From Oscillospiraceae bacterium (GTDB lineage Bacteria; Bacillota; Clostridia; Oscillospirales; QAMX01): a DNA stretch of 17,851 bases. The notes beneath the pieces are model-generated. The model was not told where the DNA came from, did not search any database, and saw nothing but the letters and a program-made list of their open reading frames with translations. Shown here in pieces: positions 1 to 6,575 of the stretch (the first letter of the stretch is position 1; the number at the start of each line of letters is the position of its first letter). The stretch is taken from NCBI GenBank assembly GCA_902772625.1, contig CACYBP010000188.1, positions 1 through 17,851 on the forward strand, read 5' to 3'. The position numbers were made by a program, and so were the translations under genes.

Positions 1-344
1 AATTCCACAAGGCCCAGTTCGGGGCGCCGGAAGGTCTTCCCGCCGTCCAGGCTTTCGGCGTAGCAGAGGAAGCTTTCCATATCGTCGAATCCCTCCCGCC
101 TGCCGAAGGATTCATACCAGAGCCGGATCTTCTCCCCTTCCCGGAGAATGGTGCCGTAGCTGTTCAGGCAATCCCCCTCCCAGGGCATGTCGGCGGTAAG
201 AGAGGGTGCGGGGTCGATCACCGGCCGGTGCGCCTTGAGCGTGATCCCGCTGGGCACCGTCAGAGGATGGCTTTCGTCCAGCCAGGTGGTGCCGTACCCC
301 GGCTCCACGTTTGTCCAATCGGTAAAGACGTATTTTTTCGGCAT
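1..344 (-). CDS. Glycosidase-like beta-propeller protein, 5' part only (cut by window edge)
   Basis: The open frame runs from ATG at 344 off the left edge, so only the first 114 residues are visible. The start has a GGAGG ribosome binding site at 353-357, 8 bases upstream, and a promoter at 446-474. The visible part resembles the N-terminus of the GH32/GH43-like five-bladed propeller proteins common in gut and environmental bacteria: a first-blade region ending in LWYES, then CYAESLDGGKTF followed by RPELGLVEF, a block I recognise from that group (typically YAES-DG-W-KP-LGLVEF). There is no signal peptide at this start, so the protein should be cytoplasmic. It probably acts on, or binds, small oligosaccharides, but substrate and catalytic residues lie outside the window. 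Family membership is from pattern recognition; it could also be a non-catalytic sialidase-like propeller. Confidence 0.6.
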   Translation of the reverse strand, partial: MPKKYVFTDWTNVEPGYGTTWLDESHPLTVPSGITLKAHRPVIDPAPSLTADMPWEGDCLNSYGTILREGEKIRLWYESFGRREGFDDMESFLCYAESLDGGKTFRRPELGLVE

Positions 345-445
345 CTTCTCTTCCTCCCCGGGTTTCCCCCGGCTCGTCTTTTCTTTTTCTCCGGGGCGCG
401 CGGCGACACGGCGCGGCCTTTTATTTCCGGAGCCTTCCGCGCTCT

Positions 446-474
446 ATTCTATCACATCGCGTCCCCCTCCGCAA
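446..474 (-). promoter_or_regulatory. Sigma-A promoter of the left-edge glycosidase-like gene
   Basis: On the minus strand, TTGCGG (474-469) and TAGAAT (451-446) are separated by 17 bases, with an extended -10 TG dinucleotide one base before the -10 box. The predicted start near 439 gives a leader of about 95 bases to the ATG at 344. The -35 is poor (TTG only) but the -10 is good, and the site stands out in GC-rich surroundings. Confidence 0.55.
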
Positions 475-537
475 GAAATCCGGGGGAAAAGCGCTTTCCG
501 GGGACGCCTTTTTTCCTTTCCCGGCCGGAATAAGCCT

Positions 538-576
538 GAACGGGCGGGGCCTTCGCCCCGCCCGTTCCCGTTTTTT
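538..576 (+). terminator. Terminator-like hairpin, T-tract on plus strand
   Basis: A perfect 13-bp stem (538-550 with 555-567) with loop CTTC is followed by CCG and six T (571-576). By its T-tract it terminates plus-strand transcription, yet no plus-strand gene is visible upstream. It may act in both directions and also stop the minus-strand regulator gene that ends at 614. Confidence 0.5.
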
Positions 577-579
577 CGT

Positions 580-615
580 CCCGCGCCGCCTTCAGAAAGC
601 GGCGCGGGCTCTTTT
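580..615 (+). terminator. Second GC-rich hairpin just past the regulator stop
   Basis: A 10-bp perfect stem (580-589 with 599-608) is followed on the plus strand by CTCTTTT. On the minus strand it lies directly behind the stop codon of the Xre-type gene (614-616) but has no T-tract there. Together with the hairpin at 538-567 it forms a tandem pair. The rest of 345-613 holds only the promoter at 446-474. Confidence 0.4.
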
Positions 616-1126
616 ATCCTCTTTTCTTTCCCGTAAGGATGATCCCCGCCACGGCCGCGAGGAACAGCACCGGCGCGGTGCGCACGAAGATCCATTCAAA
701 GGCGTGGAAGGCCGTGCCGGCGACGGCGGTCTCCGGATCGCCGAAATCCCATCCGAGATAGGGACTGCCCATGAAAAAGAGCAGAAGCCCCGTGCCGAAA
801 AGCAGGCACGCCAGGGCGATCAGAAGCCCCCGCGCCCACCTTCTCCCGGTCTCCTTTCTCCGGGCGAGCTGAGTATTGATCACCTCCAGCTTTTCCGAGA
901 TCGCCTTCAGACCGTCGGCCTCTGGCGCGGCCACCGTCTCGCCGAGCAGCGTGCTCACCGGGGCGTCCAGCGCCTCCGAAAGCGCAATCAGCATATCCGC
1001 GTCCGGGACCGAAAGTCCCTTCTCCCACTTGGAGACGGTCTGCCGGACCACGTTCAGCTTGACCGCAAGCTCCTCCTGGGAAAGACCCTTCGCTTTTCTG
1101 AGATTTTTCACGTTTTCGCTGAGCAT
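614..1126 (-). CDS. Xre-family transcriptional regulator with C-terminal membrane segments
   Basis: A 170-residue protein with a Cro/CI-type helix-turn-helix at residues 6-60 (LRKAKGLSQEELA, VVRQTVSKWEKG, then DALSTLL-like end), a short helical linker (about 65-95), and two hydrophobic segments at about 100-119 and 146-165 separated by a short extracytoplasmic stretch. The DNA-binding domain would therefore be held at the membrane. This architecture is common in Firmicutes; targets cannot be read from sequence. The start at 1126 is chosen because AGGTGG (1135-1140) lies 8 bases upstream and the HTH begins at once; the upstream ATG at 1159 has no ribosome binding site. A 13-base inverted repeat at 1158-1170 overlaps its promoter and could be its own operator. 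It is divergent from spoIIID. Membrane topology and autoregulation are inferred. Confidence 0.85.
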   Translation of the reverse strand: MLSENVKNLRKAKGLSQEELAVKLNVVRQTVSKWEKGLSVPDADMLIALSEALDAPVSTLLGETVAAPEADGLKAISEKLEVINTQLARRKETGRRWARGLLIALACLLFGTGLLLFFMGSPYLGWDFGDPETAVAGTAFHAFEWIFVRTAPVLFLAAVAGIILTGKKRG

Positions 1127-1157
1127 ACGATAAACCACCTTTCCGGACGAAGTCCTC

Positions 1158-1170
1158 ATGTCGGGGACAT
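1158..1170. promoter_or_regulatory. Inverted repeat, possible operator of the Xre-type regulator
   Basis: ATGTC-GGG-GACAT is a perfect 5-bp dyad with a 3-base centre. It overlaps the candidate -10 (1169-1174) and the expected transcription start of the regulator gene. Xre-type repressors often bind short dyads of this kind in their own promoters; binding here is inference. Confidence 0.35.
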
Positions 1171-1198
1171 CGTATCAGAAAAAGCCCCGTTGCCGCAA
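1169..1198 (-). promoter_or_regulatory. Weak candidate promoter of the Xre-type regulator
   Basis: On the minus strand TTGCGG (1198-1193) and TACGAT (1174-1169) are 18 bases apart. Both boxes are only partial matches to sigma-A consensus, but the -35 is identical to that proposed for the left-edge gene. Confidence 0.35.
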
Positions 1199-1273
1199 GC
1201 AACCGGAATTAACACGGGGGCCGGAGCGGCGGGATTTGCCCGGAACGCTCCCGCCCGGGCCGCGATTTCCGCC

Positions 1274-1302
1274 TCATATCCGGGAGTTCGGCCTCATATA
1301 GT
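1274..1302 (+). promoter_or_regulatory. Sigma-E-like promoter of spoIIID
   Basis: TCATATC (1274-1280) and CATATAGT (1295-1302) are 14 bases apart, close to the mother-cell sigma-E pattern known from Bacillus subtilis (TCATATT, 13-15 bases, CATACAAT). The predicted start lies near 1309, giving a leader of about 25 bases to the spoIIID ATG at 1335. In B. subtilis spoIIID is transcribed by sigma-E, so sequence and context agree. Confidence 0.75.
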
Positions 1303-1334
1303 AAAGCAAGCCGAGTTTGAGAGGAGTTTCAGGT

Positions 1335-1613
1335 ATGTTCGATTCCGCCGGGCGCGCTCTGGCCCTGGGAGAATACATCGTGAAGAAAAAAGCCACCGTG
1401 CGTTCCGCCGCCGCGCACTTCGGCGTCAGCAAATCCACCGTACACAAGGACGTGACCGAAAAGCTCGTTCTGGCGTCGCCCGGGCTGGCCGGAAAGGTCC
1501 GGAAGATCCTTGACCGCAACAAGGCCGAGCGGCACATCCGCGGAGGACTTGCCACCCGGGAAAAATACCGGCGCGAGAAGACCCTGTCCGAAAGGGCGGG
1601 TCCTGCGGGATAA
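1335..1613 (+). CDS. spoIIID: Stage III sporulation protein D, mother-cell transcription factor
   Basis: SpoIIID is a small DNA-binding protein that, in the mother cell, activates or represses genes of the sigma-E regulon and helps switch to sigma-K. The 92 residues match the family length (about 93 in B. subtilis). The signature is clear: LGEYIVKKKATVR, then the helix-turn-helix AAAHFGVSKSTVHKDVTEKL (residues 25-44), and the basic C-terminal part ILDRNKAERHIRGGLATREKY. The ATG at 1335 is chosen because GAGGAG (1321-1326) lies 8 bases upstream; a TTG in the same frame at 1317 would precede this site. The gene is monocistronic as far as can be seen, driven by a sigma-E-like promoter at 1274-1302. 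Its C-terminal tail (about residues 81-92) is not part of the conserved core. Confidence 0.95.
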   Translation: MFDSAGRALALGEYIVKKKATVRSAAAHFGVSKSTVHKDVTEKLVLASPGLAGKVRKILDRNKAERHIRGGLATREKYRREKTLSERAGPAG

Positions 1614-1696
1614 GGGTCCCGGCAAAGGAACCGAAGCACCGTCCCGAAACGCATGAGAGACAGTATGAAGCAGCTGACGGCGAAGAGTCTGTGAAC

Positions 1697-1723
1697 CGGC
1701 TCCTTTCAGGAGACCGCGTTTTT
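1697..1723 (+). terminator. Possible terminator of spoIIID
   Basis: An 8-bp stem with one bulged A (1697-1704 with 1708-1716) and loop TTC is followed by CG and five T (1719-1723). It lies inside the 3' end of the convergent lipoprotein gene. The rest of 1614-1705 shows no gene; a 13-codon ATG frame at 1653 has no ribosome binding site. Confidence 0.4.
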
Positions 1724-3238
1724 GAAGAACCCGCGGATCGAAAAGGCAGCGCCGACCTCCCGGGAGAAGGTATCCGCTATCTCCTCCGGCGTTTCCCCCG
1801 CAGCACGTCTGTTTTCGCCTGAAGCAAGAGACAGAATAAACCGCAAAAGATCGTTTTCTCCGGTAAACCAGTCGGAAGACGTCTTGCCAAAGCGAACCGC
1901 GCGGGAAAACAGCTCTTCGTTATAATCCGCTATTGCTTTTCCGTCGGGAGCGGTTCCGCCGTCATTTTCATACAGTTCCCTGACGTATGGCGGAATATCA
2001 TCCTTTATCGTTTCCGCCAAATCCCGGGCTGCGGAAATCAAAACGGGCGACGCATATTCCCGGCCGGCCAGACCGCTGAACGAAGGCGCTTGTCTTTTCT
2101 GTACGGCCGGGGAAAGAAGCCACCGCAAAAACGCGGCGCAGGCCTCTTTTCTTTCGCTTTTTGCCGAAATCAAAACGACCTGTCCGAAAAGATCAAATCC
2201 TTCCCGATCCCCGGGATACGGTATCAGGACCGCCTCGCGCCCCCATTCACTGATCGCCGGATAGTCGTGCGCAGGCGACTCTCCGTCGCTGAAGATCAGA
2301 GAAAGCATGGCGGGATTCCGGATCCCAACGGTCTCTCCCGTCCTGAAAAGCTCGGGCGCGGACGGAGACGCGGTAAAATTTTTAGCGCTTTCTTCCATTT
2401 CGGAAAAAAGATCGAACCATCCGGCGAGCCGCTCTCCCGAAAATGAGAAGGCTCCCGCGCCGTCGTCCCAGGAGCACGCGATCTCATGGAAGAGAAAAGG
2501 CGCGGCAGCGACCGTGCCGGATCTCTTCTCCTGTTCCAGAAGATCGTAGAGCGCTGAAAGCTCCTCTGCCGATCCCGCTCTTTCGCCGCAGGTATCCCAT
2601 GCGCCTTTCGGCACGAGGATTCCTTCGATCCGGCAAAAAGGCATAACGCCGTAAAGAACGCCGCCGACTCTTCCGGCGTTGATGATCCCCTCGTAATACT
2701 CTCCGCTTTCGGCAAGATCTCCGATTGCTTCGTCAAGCGGCTCTGCCGCACCTTCGTGCGCCAAAAGGTGAAAGAGGAAAGGATCGTCCAGCACCAGAAG
2801 ATCCGCCTCGCCGGTACGGAACGCGTCGAACGCGGAAAGCGTTCTTTCCGACGCCAGCGCGTCGATCTTTTCCGCAAGAGCGTCGCTCTCCTCCTCCGGC
2901 ACCGGGCCTTCCGGATACCGGTCGTTCAGCTCCCGGTAAAGCGTGTCGACTTCCTCTTCCGAAAGAACCGGAGAAACGTTCTTCACGGTCACGTCAAAGG
3001 TTTCCTCATATTCGTCAAACGGCAGTCCTCCCGTAGTAACTACGGTGAAATCGCCGGGCTGAAAGGTCTTCTCCTCTTCGCTTTCGATCGGCGTCCCGGA
3101 TTCGTTCTCCGTCTCTTCCGTGATCTCCTCCCCGTCATCAAAAGAGACCGTTCTGTGTTCTCCGCTGCATGCAAAGAGTGAAACGATCAAATAAGAGCAC
3201 AAAAGGCAAGCGCCTATCGTATGGATCCTGTTTTTCAT
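1706..3238 (-). CDS. Lipoprotein related to ABC sugar solute-binding proteins (second of a pair)
   Basis: A 510-residue protein with a lipoprotein signal peptide: basic start MKNRIH, hydrophobic stretch 8-23, and lipobox LFAC with the lipidated cysteine at residue 24. A very acidic linker (about 34-57) follows, then a divergent family-1-like solute-binding fold with an approximate hinge pattern (DLLVLDDPFLFHLL near the first lobe, GVMPFCRIEGILVPKGAW in the ligand-facing region, and CAAFLRWLLSPAVQ near the C-terminal lobe). It should sit on the outer face of the membrane and bind an unknown solute. The frame is open further upstream, to 3379, but ATG 3238 has AAGGAGG (3246-3252) at 7 bases and leads directly into the signal peptide. 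It follows the first lipoprotein after 40 bases, so the two are probably one transcript. No permease or ATPase gene is nearby. Confidence 0.75.
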   Translation of the reverse strand: MKNRIHTIGACLLCSYLIVSLFACSGEHRTVSFDDGEEITEETENESGTPIESEEEKTFQPGDFTVVTTGGLPFDEYEETFDVTVKNVSPVLSEEEVDTLYRELNDRYPEGPVPEEESDALAEKIDALASERTLSAFDAFRTGEADLLVLDDPFLFHLLAHEGAAEPLDEAIGDLAESGEYYEGIINAGRVGGVLYGVMPFCRIEGILVPKGAWDTCGERAGSAEELSALYDLLEQEKRSGTVAAAPFLFHEIACSWDDGAGAFSFSGERLAGWFDLFSEMEESAKNFTASPSAPELFRTGETVGIRNPAMLSLIFSDGESPAHDYPAISEWGREAVLIPYPGDREGFDLFGQVVLISAKSERKEACAAFLRWLLSPAVQKRQAPSFSGLAGREYASPVLISAARDLAETIKDDIPPYVRELYENDGGTAPDGKAIADYNEELFSRAVRFGKTSSDWFTGENDLLRFILSLASGENRRAAGETPEEIADTFSREVGAAFSIRGFFKNAVS

Positions 3239-3278
3239 GAATGATCCTCCTTCTGTCTTCTGCACTTTCCGCACTTTC

Positions 3279-5219
3279 TTATCCCTGCTCGGCAAGATAG
3301 ATCGACGCACGGTTCTGGATATACTCTGCAGCTTTTTCCGCGGTGATTTCGCCCGAGAAATACCGTAAAGCTTCTTCACGAATCACGTCGGTGATCTCCT
3401 GAAAACTTGAACCGCCGTAATGATCGGCAGATAAACAGAGCGGAACAAACCCATCGTACAGACCGCGGGCTTCCTCTTCAGAAAGAGAGCTTGTGCCAAG
3501 CGTATCCTGTATGGCCCTTTCTGCGGCCATTTCCCATAAGTCAGGTCGAACGGGAAGCCCCCAGATTCCTTCCCCCATCGCGTCCTGCTGCGTTTTTTCC
3601 GAAAGGATCCAGGAAAGGAAACGACCCGACTCCGGTTTTTTCGCCCCGTTTTTCGTAACGGCAAAGAGCATATCAGGCTCCAATGTCAATCCGGAATCCT
3701 TCACCGTAGGGCACGGCAGGAGTACGGCCCGGAGACCGTAGTCCGAATACGGCACGCCGCTTCCCTTGACCTCATACCAGAGAGAAAGCGCCGCGAACCC
3801 TTCAGGAGACCGGATCGAATACCAGGGAGAAAAAAGAGGTTTTCTCATCTCATCCTGATTCGCCGCCGTCTGATCGTCATCGCGGGCAAAGCCTTCCGCA
3901 AGGCGAAGGAGTTCGATGAAATCCGGATCTTCAAACCGGCATTCTCTCCGTTCCAAATCGACCCATGCGGAAACACCGTGCATAAGCAGCTGATTCAAGG
4001 CGTTCTCCCGGGACGTGCGTTGATAGAAGTTCCGGATCTCGAGTTCTTTCAGCACGGCAGCCAATTCAGAAACGGATGTTATGCCGTTTCCTTCACGGCG
4101 GACGACAGCTTCCGGAAGAATCATGCCGCTGATCTTCACAAGATCGGGAATCATAAAAAGCTTCCCGTCGATCGTCCCCGCTGCCCGGATATTCTCCGCG
4201 ATCTTTTCCCTCACTTCATCTTCGACCACGCTTTCCAAAGGCGTAAGGACGCCACGGCGGGCGTAGTTTTCGAGAAGGCCTGCATCGTAACTAGCAATAA
4301 CGTCGATCTCGCCCGAAAGAAGGGCGAAATTCATCTTCTCCTTGTCCTCAAAGCTCCGAAGCTCCACTGCGTCATCTGCGGCAAGATTGTACTGAGATAC
4401 GGCCCGAATCACGTATGGGGAGGGATAATACGCGCCGACAACCAATTGATCCGGGTCCTCTTCTGTATTGTTATTCTGCTGCTCTGCAAAAGCAAGACCG
4501 ATCAACGTATCCCCGGAAAGCAGCAACAGGCCGTTTTCAACGGGTTCCATGCCGGAAATGCTGTTGGGATCGGCGCCGAAGTGTGTGATATCCCCGATGG
4601 ATTCCATTCTTTCTCCGTCGGTACGGCAGAGTATCGTGCCGGAAGTGTAGTAATTCCAGGTTCCGTCGCTTCCAAGCGCCCGGCCGTCTATCCGAATCCC
4701 CCGGAGCCGGAAAGGATCTCCTGCGGGAAGAGGCCTGAGAAACGCGGCGTTTTCTCCGCCGTTCTCCGGATCCGGCCTGACAGAAACAAGACAGGTCGAT
4801 CGGTTCCACGCCCAAAAGCCAAGGACGGTCTCTGTTTCTCCGATCGACATGGGTAACTCTTTCCCATCCCGGAAAAGGGTCCCGTCGGTCAGCGTGTATT
4901 CCCCATACCGCGACTTCGGAATCGCTCCGTCATATTCTTCCCATTTCGCCGGATGGAACGTCTCGTCCAAAAGGCTTCTTTTTCCCTTCGCATACAGCAC
5001 GAGCGACCGGTCCTCCCTCAAAAGCCGGACCGGATCCTCTTCAGCCATTTCATACGCAAAGGATTCCCGCGGAACGACCGTCGCCTCATCGGCTTCCCGG
5101 ATCGTAACGGTATTCATTTCTCCGTCTCCCGCTTCACAGGAGGCGAAAAGCAGAAACAGAAAAAAAAGGAATGGCAGAAAGAGATTCTTCCTTCTGTATC
5201 GAAACCCGTAAATCGTCAT
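3279..5219 (-). CDS. Lipoprotein with beta-rich N-terminal region and C-terminal solute-binding domain
   Basis: A 646-residue protein with a lipoprotein signal: YRRKN, hydrophobic core 13-26, and lipobox FASC with cysteine 28. Residues 50-245 are rich in short beta-strand and turn patterns (GTLFRDGKELP, TVLGFWAWNRS, GTILCRTDGERM), suggesting a propeller-like sensor domain. A low-complexity linker QQNNNTEED (247-255) leads to a family-1-like solute-binding domain from about residue 258 to the end, with the usual helical C-terminus (EEALRYFSGEITAEKAAEYI). Length is well above a plain binding protein (400-450 residues). The start has GGGAG (5226-5230) at 6 bases. It is first in a two-gene unit with the lipoprotein at 1706-3238 and lies downstream of a strong terminator, so it needs its own promoter, which I cannot identify. 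Ligand and propeller assignment are inference. Confidence 0.75.
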   Translation of the reverse strand: MTIYGFRYRRKNLFLPFLFFLFLLFASCEAGDGEMNTVTIREADEATVVPRESFAYEMAEEDPVRLLREDRSLVLYAKGKRSLLDETFHPAKWEEYDGAIPKSRYGEYTLTDGTLFRDGKELPMSIGETETVLGFWAWNRSTCLVSVRPDPENGGENAAFLRPLPAGDPFRLRGIRIDGRALGSDGTWNYYTSGTILCRTDGERMESIGDITHFGADPNSISGMEPVENGLLLLSGDTLIGLAFAEQQNNNTEEDPDQLVVGAYYPSPYVIRAVSQYNLAADDAVELRSFEDKEKMNFALLSGEIDVIASYDAGLLENYARRGVLTPLESVVEDEVREKIAENIRAAGTIDGKLFMIPDLVKISGMILPEAVVRREGNGITSVSELAAVLKELEIRNFYQRTSRENALNQLLMHGVSAWVDLERRECRFEDPDFIELLRLAEGFARDDDQTAANQDEMRKPLFSPWYSIRSPEGFAALSLWYEVKGSGVPYSDYGLRAVLLPCPTVKDSGLTLEPDMLFAVTKNGAKKPESGRFLSWILSEKTQQDAMGEGIWGLPVRPDLWEMAAERAIQDTLGTSSLSEEEARGLYDGFVPLCLSADHYGGSSFQEITDVIREEALRYFSGEITAEKAAEYIQNRASIYLAEQG

Positions 5220-5233
5220 AATTCTCTCCCGGA

Positions 5234-5251
5234 AAACGTGCTGTCACGTTT
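5234..5251. promoter_or_regulatory. 18-bp perfect dyad upstream of the lipoprotein pair
   Basis: AAACGTG-CTGT-CACGTTT is a perfect inverted repeat with 7-bp arms and a 4-base centre, 14 bases before the start codon at 5219. It could be a repressor operator, or a small RNA hairpin next to the ribosome binding site. The regulator is not identifiable. Confidence 0.5.
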
Positions 5252-5258
5252 GCCTGCG

Positions 5259-5306
5259 AAAAAACATACCAGCCTGGCGGTCTCACCGGAGACCGCCAGG
5301 CTGGTA
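5259..5306 (-). terminator. Strong intrinsic terminator of the Gfo/Idh/MocA gene
   Basis: A perfect stem of about 18 bp (5267-5284 with 5289-5306), loop of 4 bases, followed on the minus strand by TG and six T (5264-5259). It starts 10 bases behind the stop codon at 5317-5319. It separates the oxidoreductase from the lipoprotein pair. Confidence 0.92.
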
Positions 5307-5316
5307 AAAAGCTTTC

Positions 5317-6462
5317 TCAGATCTCGGGGATCACGACCTCGACTTCCTTCTTGAGGGCAGCCGATTTCACGATGTGGTCGATGATGGCCTGGTTGTAAAG
5401 GATCTGGGAGGACGGCACCGGGGCCTTGCCGCCGGTCTTGATGGCGTCCAGGAAGGAACGGATCTTCCGGTCGAAAAGGCCCATGCCCTTGTTCTCGATG
5501 ATGGGAAGGACCGTTTCGACTCTCTGACCGGCCACGTCGTGGTAAATGGTCATCGGACCGCCCACCGTGCCGTTCCAGCAGTCGGTGGAGGGGATCCGGA
5601 GAGCCGCCTTCTTGCCGAAGATGATGGTGTCGCCCGGAGTGTCCACGTGCATCGCCCATGCCACGCGGAAGTCCAGGATGATGTCGCCTTCCAGACGGAC
5701 GAACGCCGCGGCGAAATCGTCCACGTCAAAGCGGCAGGCGTTTTCAGGCAGAGAGTATTCAAGGCTCTTGCCGAAGAAATCGGAGGTGTAGCCGGTGACG
5801 GTCAGGGGCTTCGGATAGCCGATGGCGTTCAGCACCATATCCAGCGAATAGCAGCCGATGTCGCCCAGAGCGCCGATGCCGGCGGTCCTCTTTTCGATGA
5901 AGGTGGAGTTCGGGATGCCGCGGCGGCGGCCGCCGCCGGTCTGGATGTAGTAGATCTCGCCCAGCACGCCGGCCTCGCAGATCTTCTTGATCTGCTGCAT
6001 GTTGGGATCAAAGCGCGGCTGGAACCCGATGGAAAGGACCTTGCCGCTCTTCTTCTCGGCGCGGATGATTTCGACGGCTTCCTCGGTGGTGACGCACATA
6101 GGCTTCTCCAGAAGGACGTTCACGCCGTGATTCAGGGCGTCGATGGTGCAGACCGCGTGGGTCATGTTGTAGGTGCAGACGCTCACCGCGTCCAGTTCCT
6201 CAGCCTCCAGCATGGAGAGGTGGTCGGGATAGAATCTGCATCCCTCCACGCCCCATTCCTTCGCAAAGGCCTCGGCCTTGCCGGGGATCAGATCGGCCAG
6301 GGCCACGACCTCCACGTCGGGCATTCTCTGGTAGCTCTGAATGTGGGACTCGGCGATCCATCCGGTGCCGATGATACCGACCTTCAGCTTTTTGCCGTCG
6401 GTCCTGATCTCTTCTTTTTTGGCCTTCTCAAACTGGTTGAGAACGTCGTCGCCTTTTGCCAT
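5317..6462 (-). CDS. Gfo/Idh/MocA-family NAD(P)-dependent sugar oxidoreductase
   Basis: A 381-residue cytoplasmic oxidoreductase, likely acting on a sugar, inositol or sugar-derived substrate with NAD(P). The Rossmann domain starts late: after a charged leader of about 25 residues comes KVGIIGTGWIAESH with the dinucleotide-binding glycines 32 and 34. The family motif LLEKPM holds lysine 120 and proline 121, and the C-terminal domain has GDIGCYSLD (residues 200-208), where the usual catalytic Asp is present and Tyr205 stands where many relatives have His. Length is normal for the family. The start has AAGGAG (6472-6477) 9 bases upstream. It is monocistronic: a near-consensus promoter at 6500-6528 and a strong terminator at 5259-5306. 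The exact substrate cannot be deduced; other sugar genes in the window suggest carbohydrate catabolism. Confidence 0.92.
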   Translation of the reverse strand: MAKGDDVLNQFEKAKKEEIRTDGKKLKVGIIGTGWIAESHIQSYQRMPDVEVVALADLIPGKAEAFAKEWGVEGCRFYPDHLSMLEAEELDAVSVCTYNMTHAVCTIDALNHGVNVLLEKPMCVTTEEAVEIIRAEKKSGKVLSIGFQPRFDPNMQQIKKICEAGVLGEIYYIQTGGGRRRGIPNSTFIEKRTAGIGALGDIGCYSLDMVLNAIGYPKPLTVTGYTSDFFGKSLEYSLPENACRFDVDDFAAAFVRLEGDIILDFRVAWAMHVDTPGDTIIFGKKAALRIPSTDCWNGTVGGPMTIYHDVAGQRVETVLPIIENKGMGLFDRKIRSFLDAIKTGGKAPVPSSQILYNQAIIDHIVKSAALKKEVEVVIPEI

Positions 6463-6499
6463 GGGTCAACACTCCTTTTCCGATTTGATTTCTGTCCCC

Positions 6500-6528
6500 A
6501 TTGTACCCGAAAGAAGGAGGCTTGTCAA
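6500..6528 (-). promoter_or_regulatory. Sigma-A promoter of the Gfo/Idh/MocA gene
   Basis: On the minus strand TTGACA (6528-6523) and TACAAT (6505-6500) are 17 bases apart, a perfect -35 and a 5-of-6 -10. The leader to the ATG at 6462 is about 30 bases. The promoter overlaps the translation start region of the divergent yqfC gene. Confidence 0.88.
6513..6520 (+). promoter_or_regulatory. Strong ribosome binding site serving a leader ORF or a GTG start of yqfC
   Basis: GAAGGAGG is the best ribosome binding site in this leader. It lies 7 bases before ATG 6528, which opens a 15-codon frame ending in TGA 6573-6575, and 9 bases before GTG 6530, which is in frame with yqfC. The ATG at 6572 has only GAGGGGG about 11 bases upstream. 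Confidence 0.6.
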
Positions 6529-6575
6529 TGTGTTTTTCCAAAGCAAACGAAAAGAGGGGGAAAAAGTCTATATGA
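6528..6575 (+). CDS. Possible 15-residue leader peptide coupled to yqfC
   Basis: A short frame, MCFSKANEKRGKKSI, begins at an ATG placed 7 bases behind a strong AAGGAGG and ends with TGA that overlaps the ATG of yqfC as ATGA. Such an overlap is typical of translational coupling. The peptide is basic and has no recognisable family. The alternative reading is that the ribosome starts at GTG 6530 and makes a 14-residue longer YqfC, in which case this frame is not used. Only conservation in relatives or ribosome profiling can decide. Confidence 0.3.
   Translation: MCFSKANEKRGKKSI

Noticed and set aside
187..636. 149-codon plus-strand frame over the left intergenic region
   Set aside because: It runs through the glycosidase-like gene in antisense, a promoter and two hairpins; its protein has no recognisable domain and no ribosome binding site.
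1653..1694. 13-codon ATG frame between spoIIID and the lipoprotein gene
   Set aside because: No ribosome binding site and no sign of a function.
3239..3379. N-terminal extension of the second lipoprotein
   Set aside because: The frame is open, but it would overlap the first lipoprotein gene and bury the signal peptide; ATG 3238 has a strong ribosome binding site.
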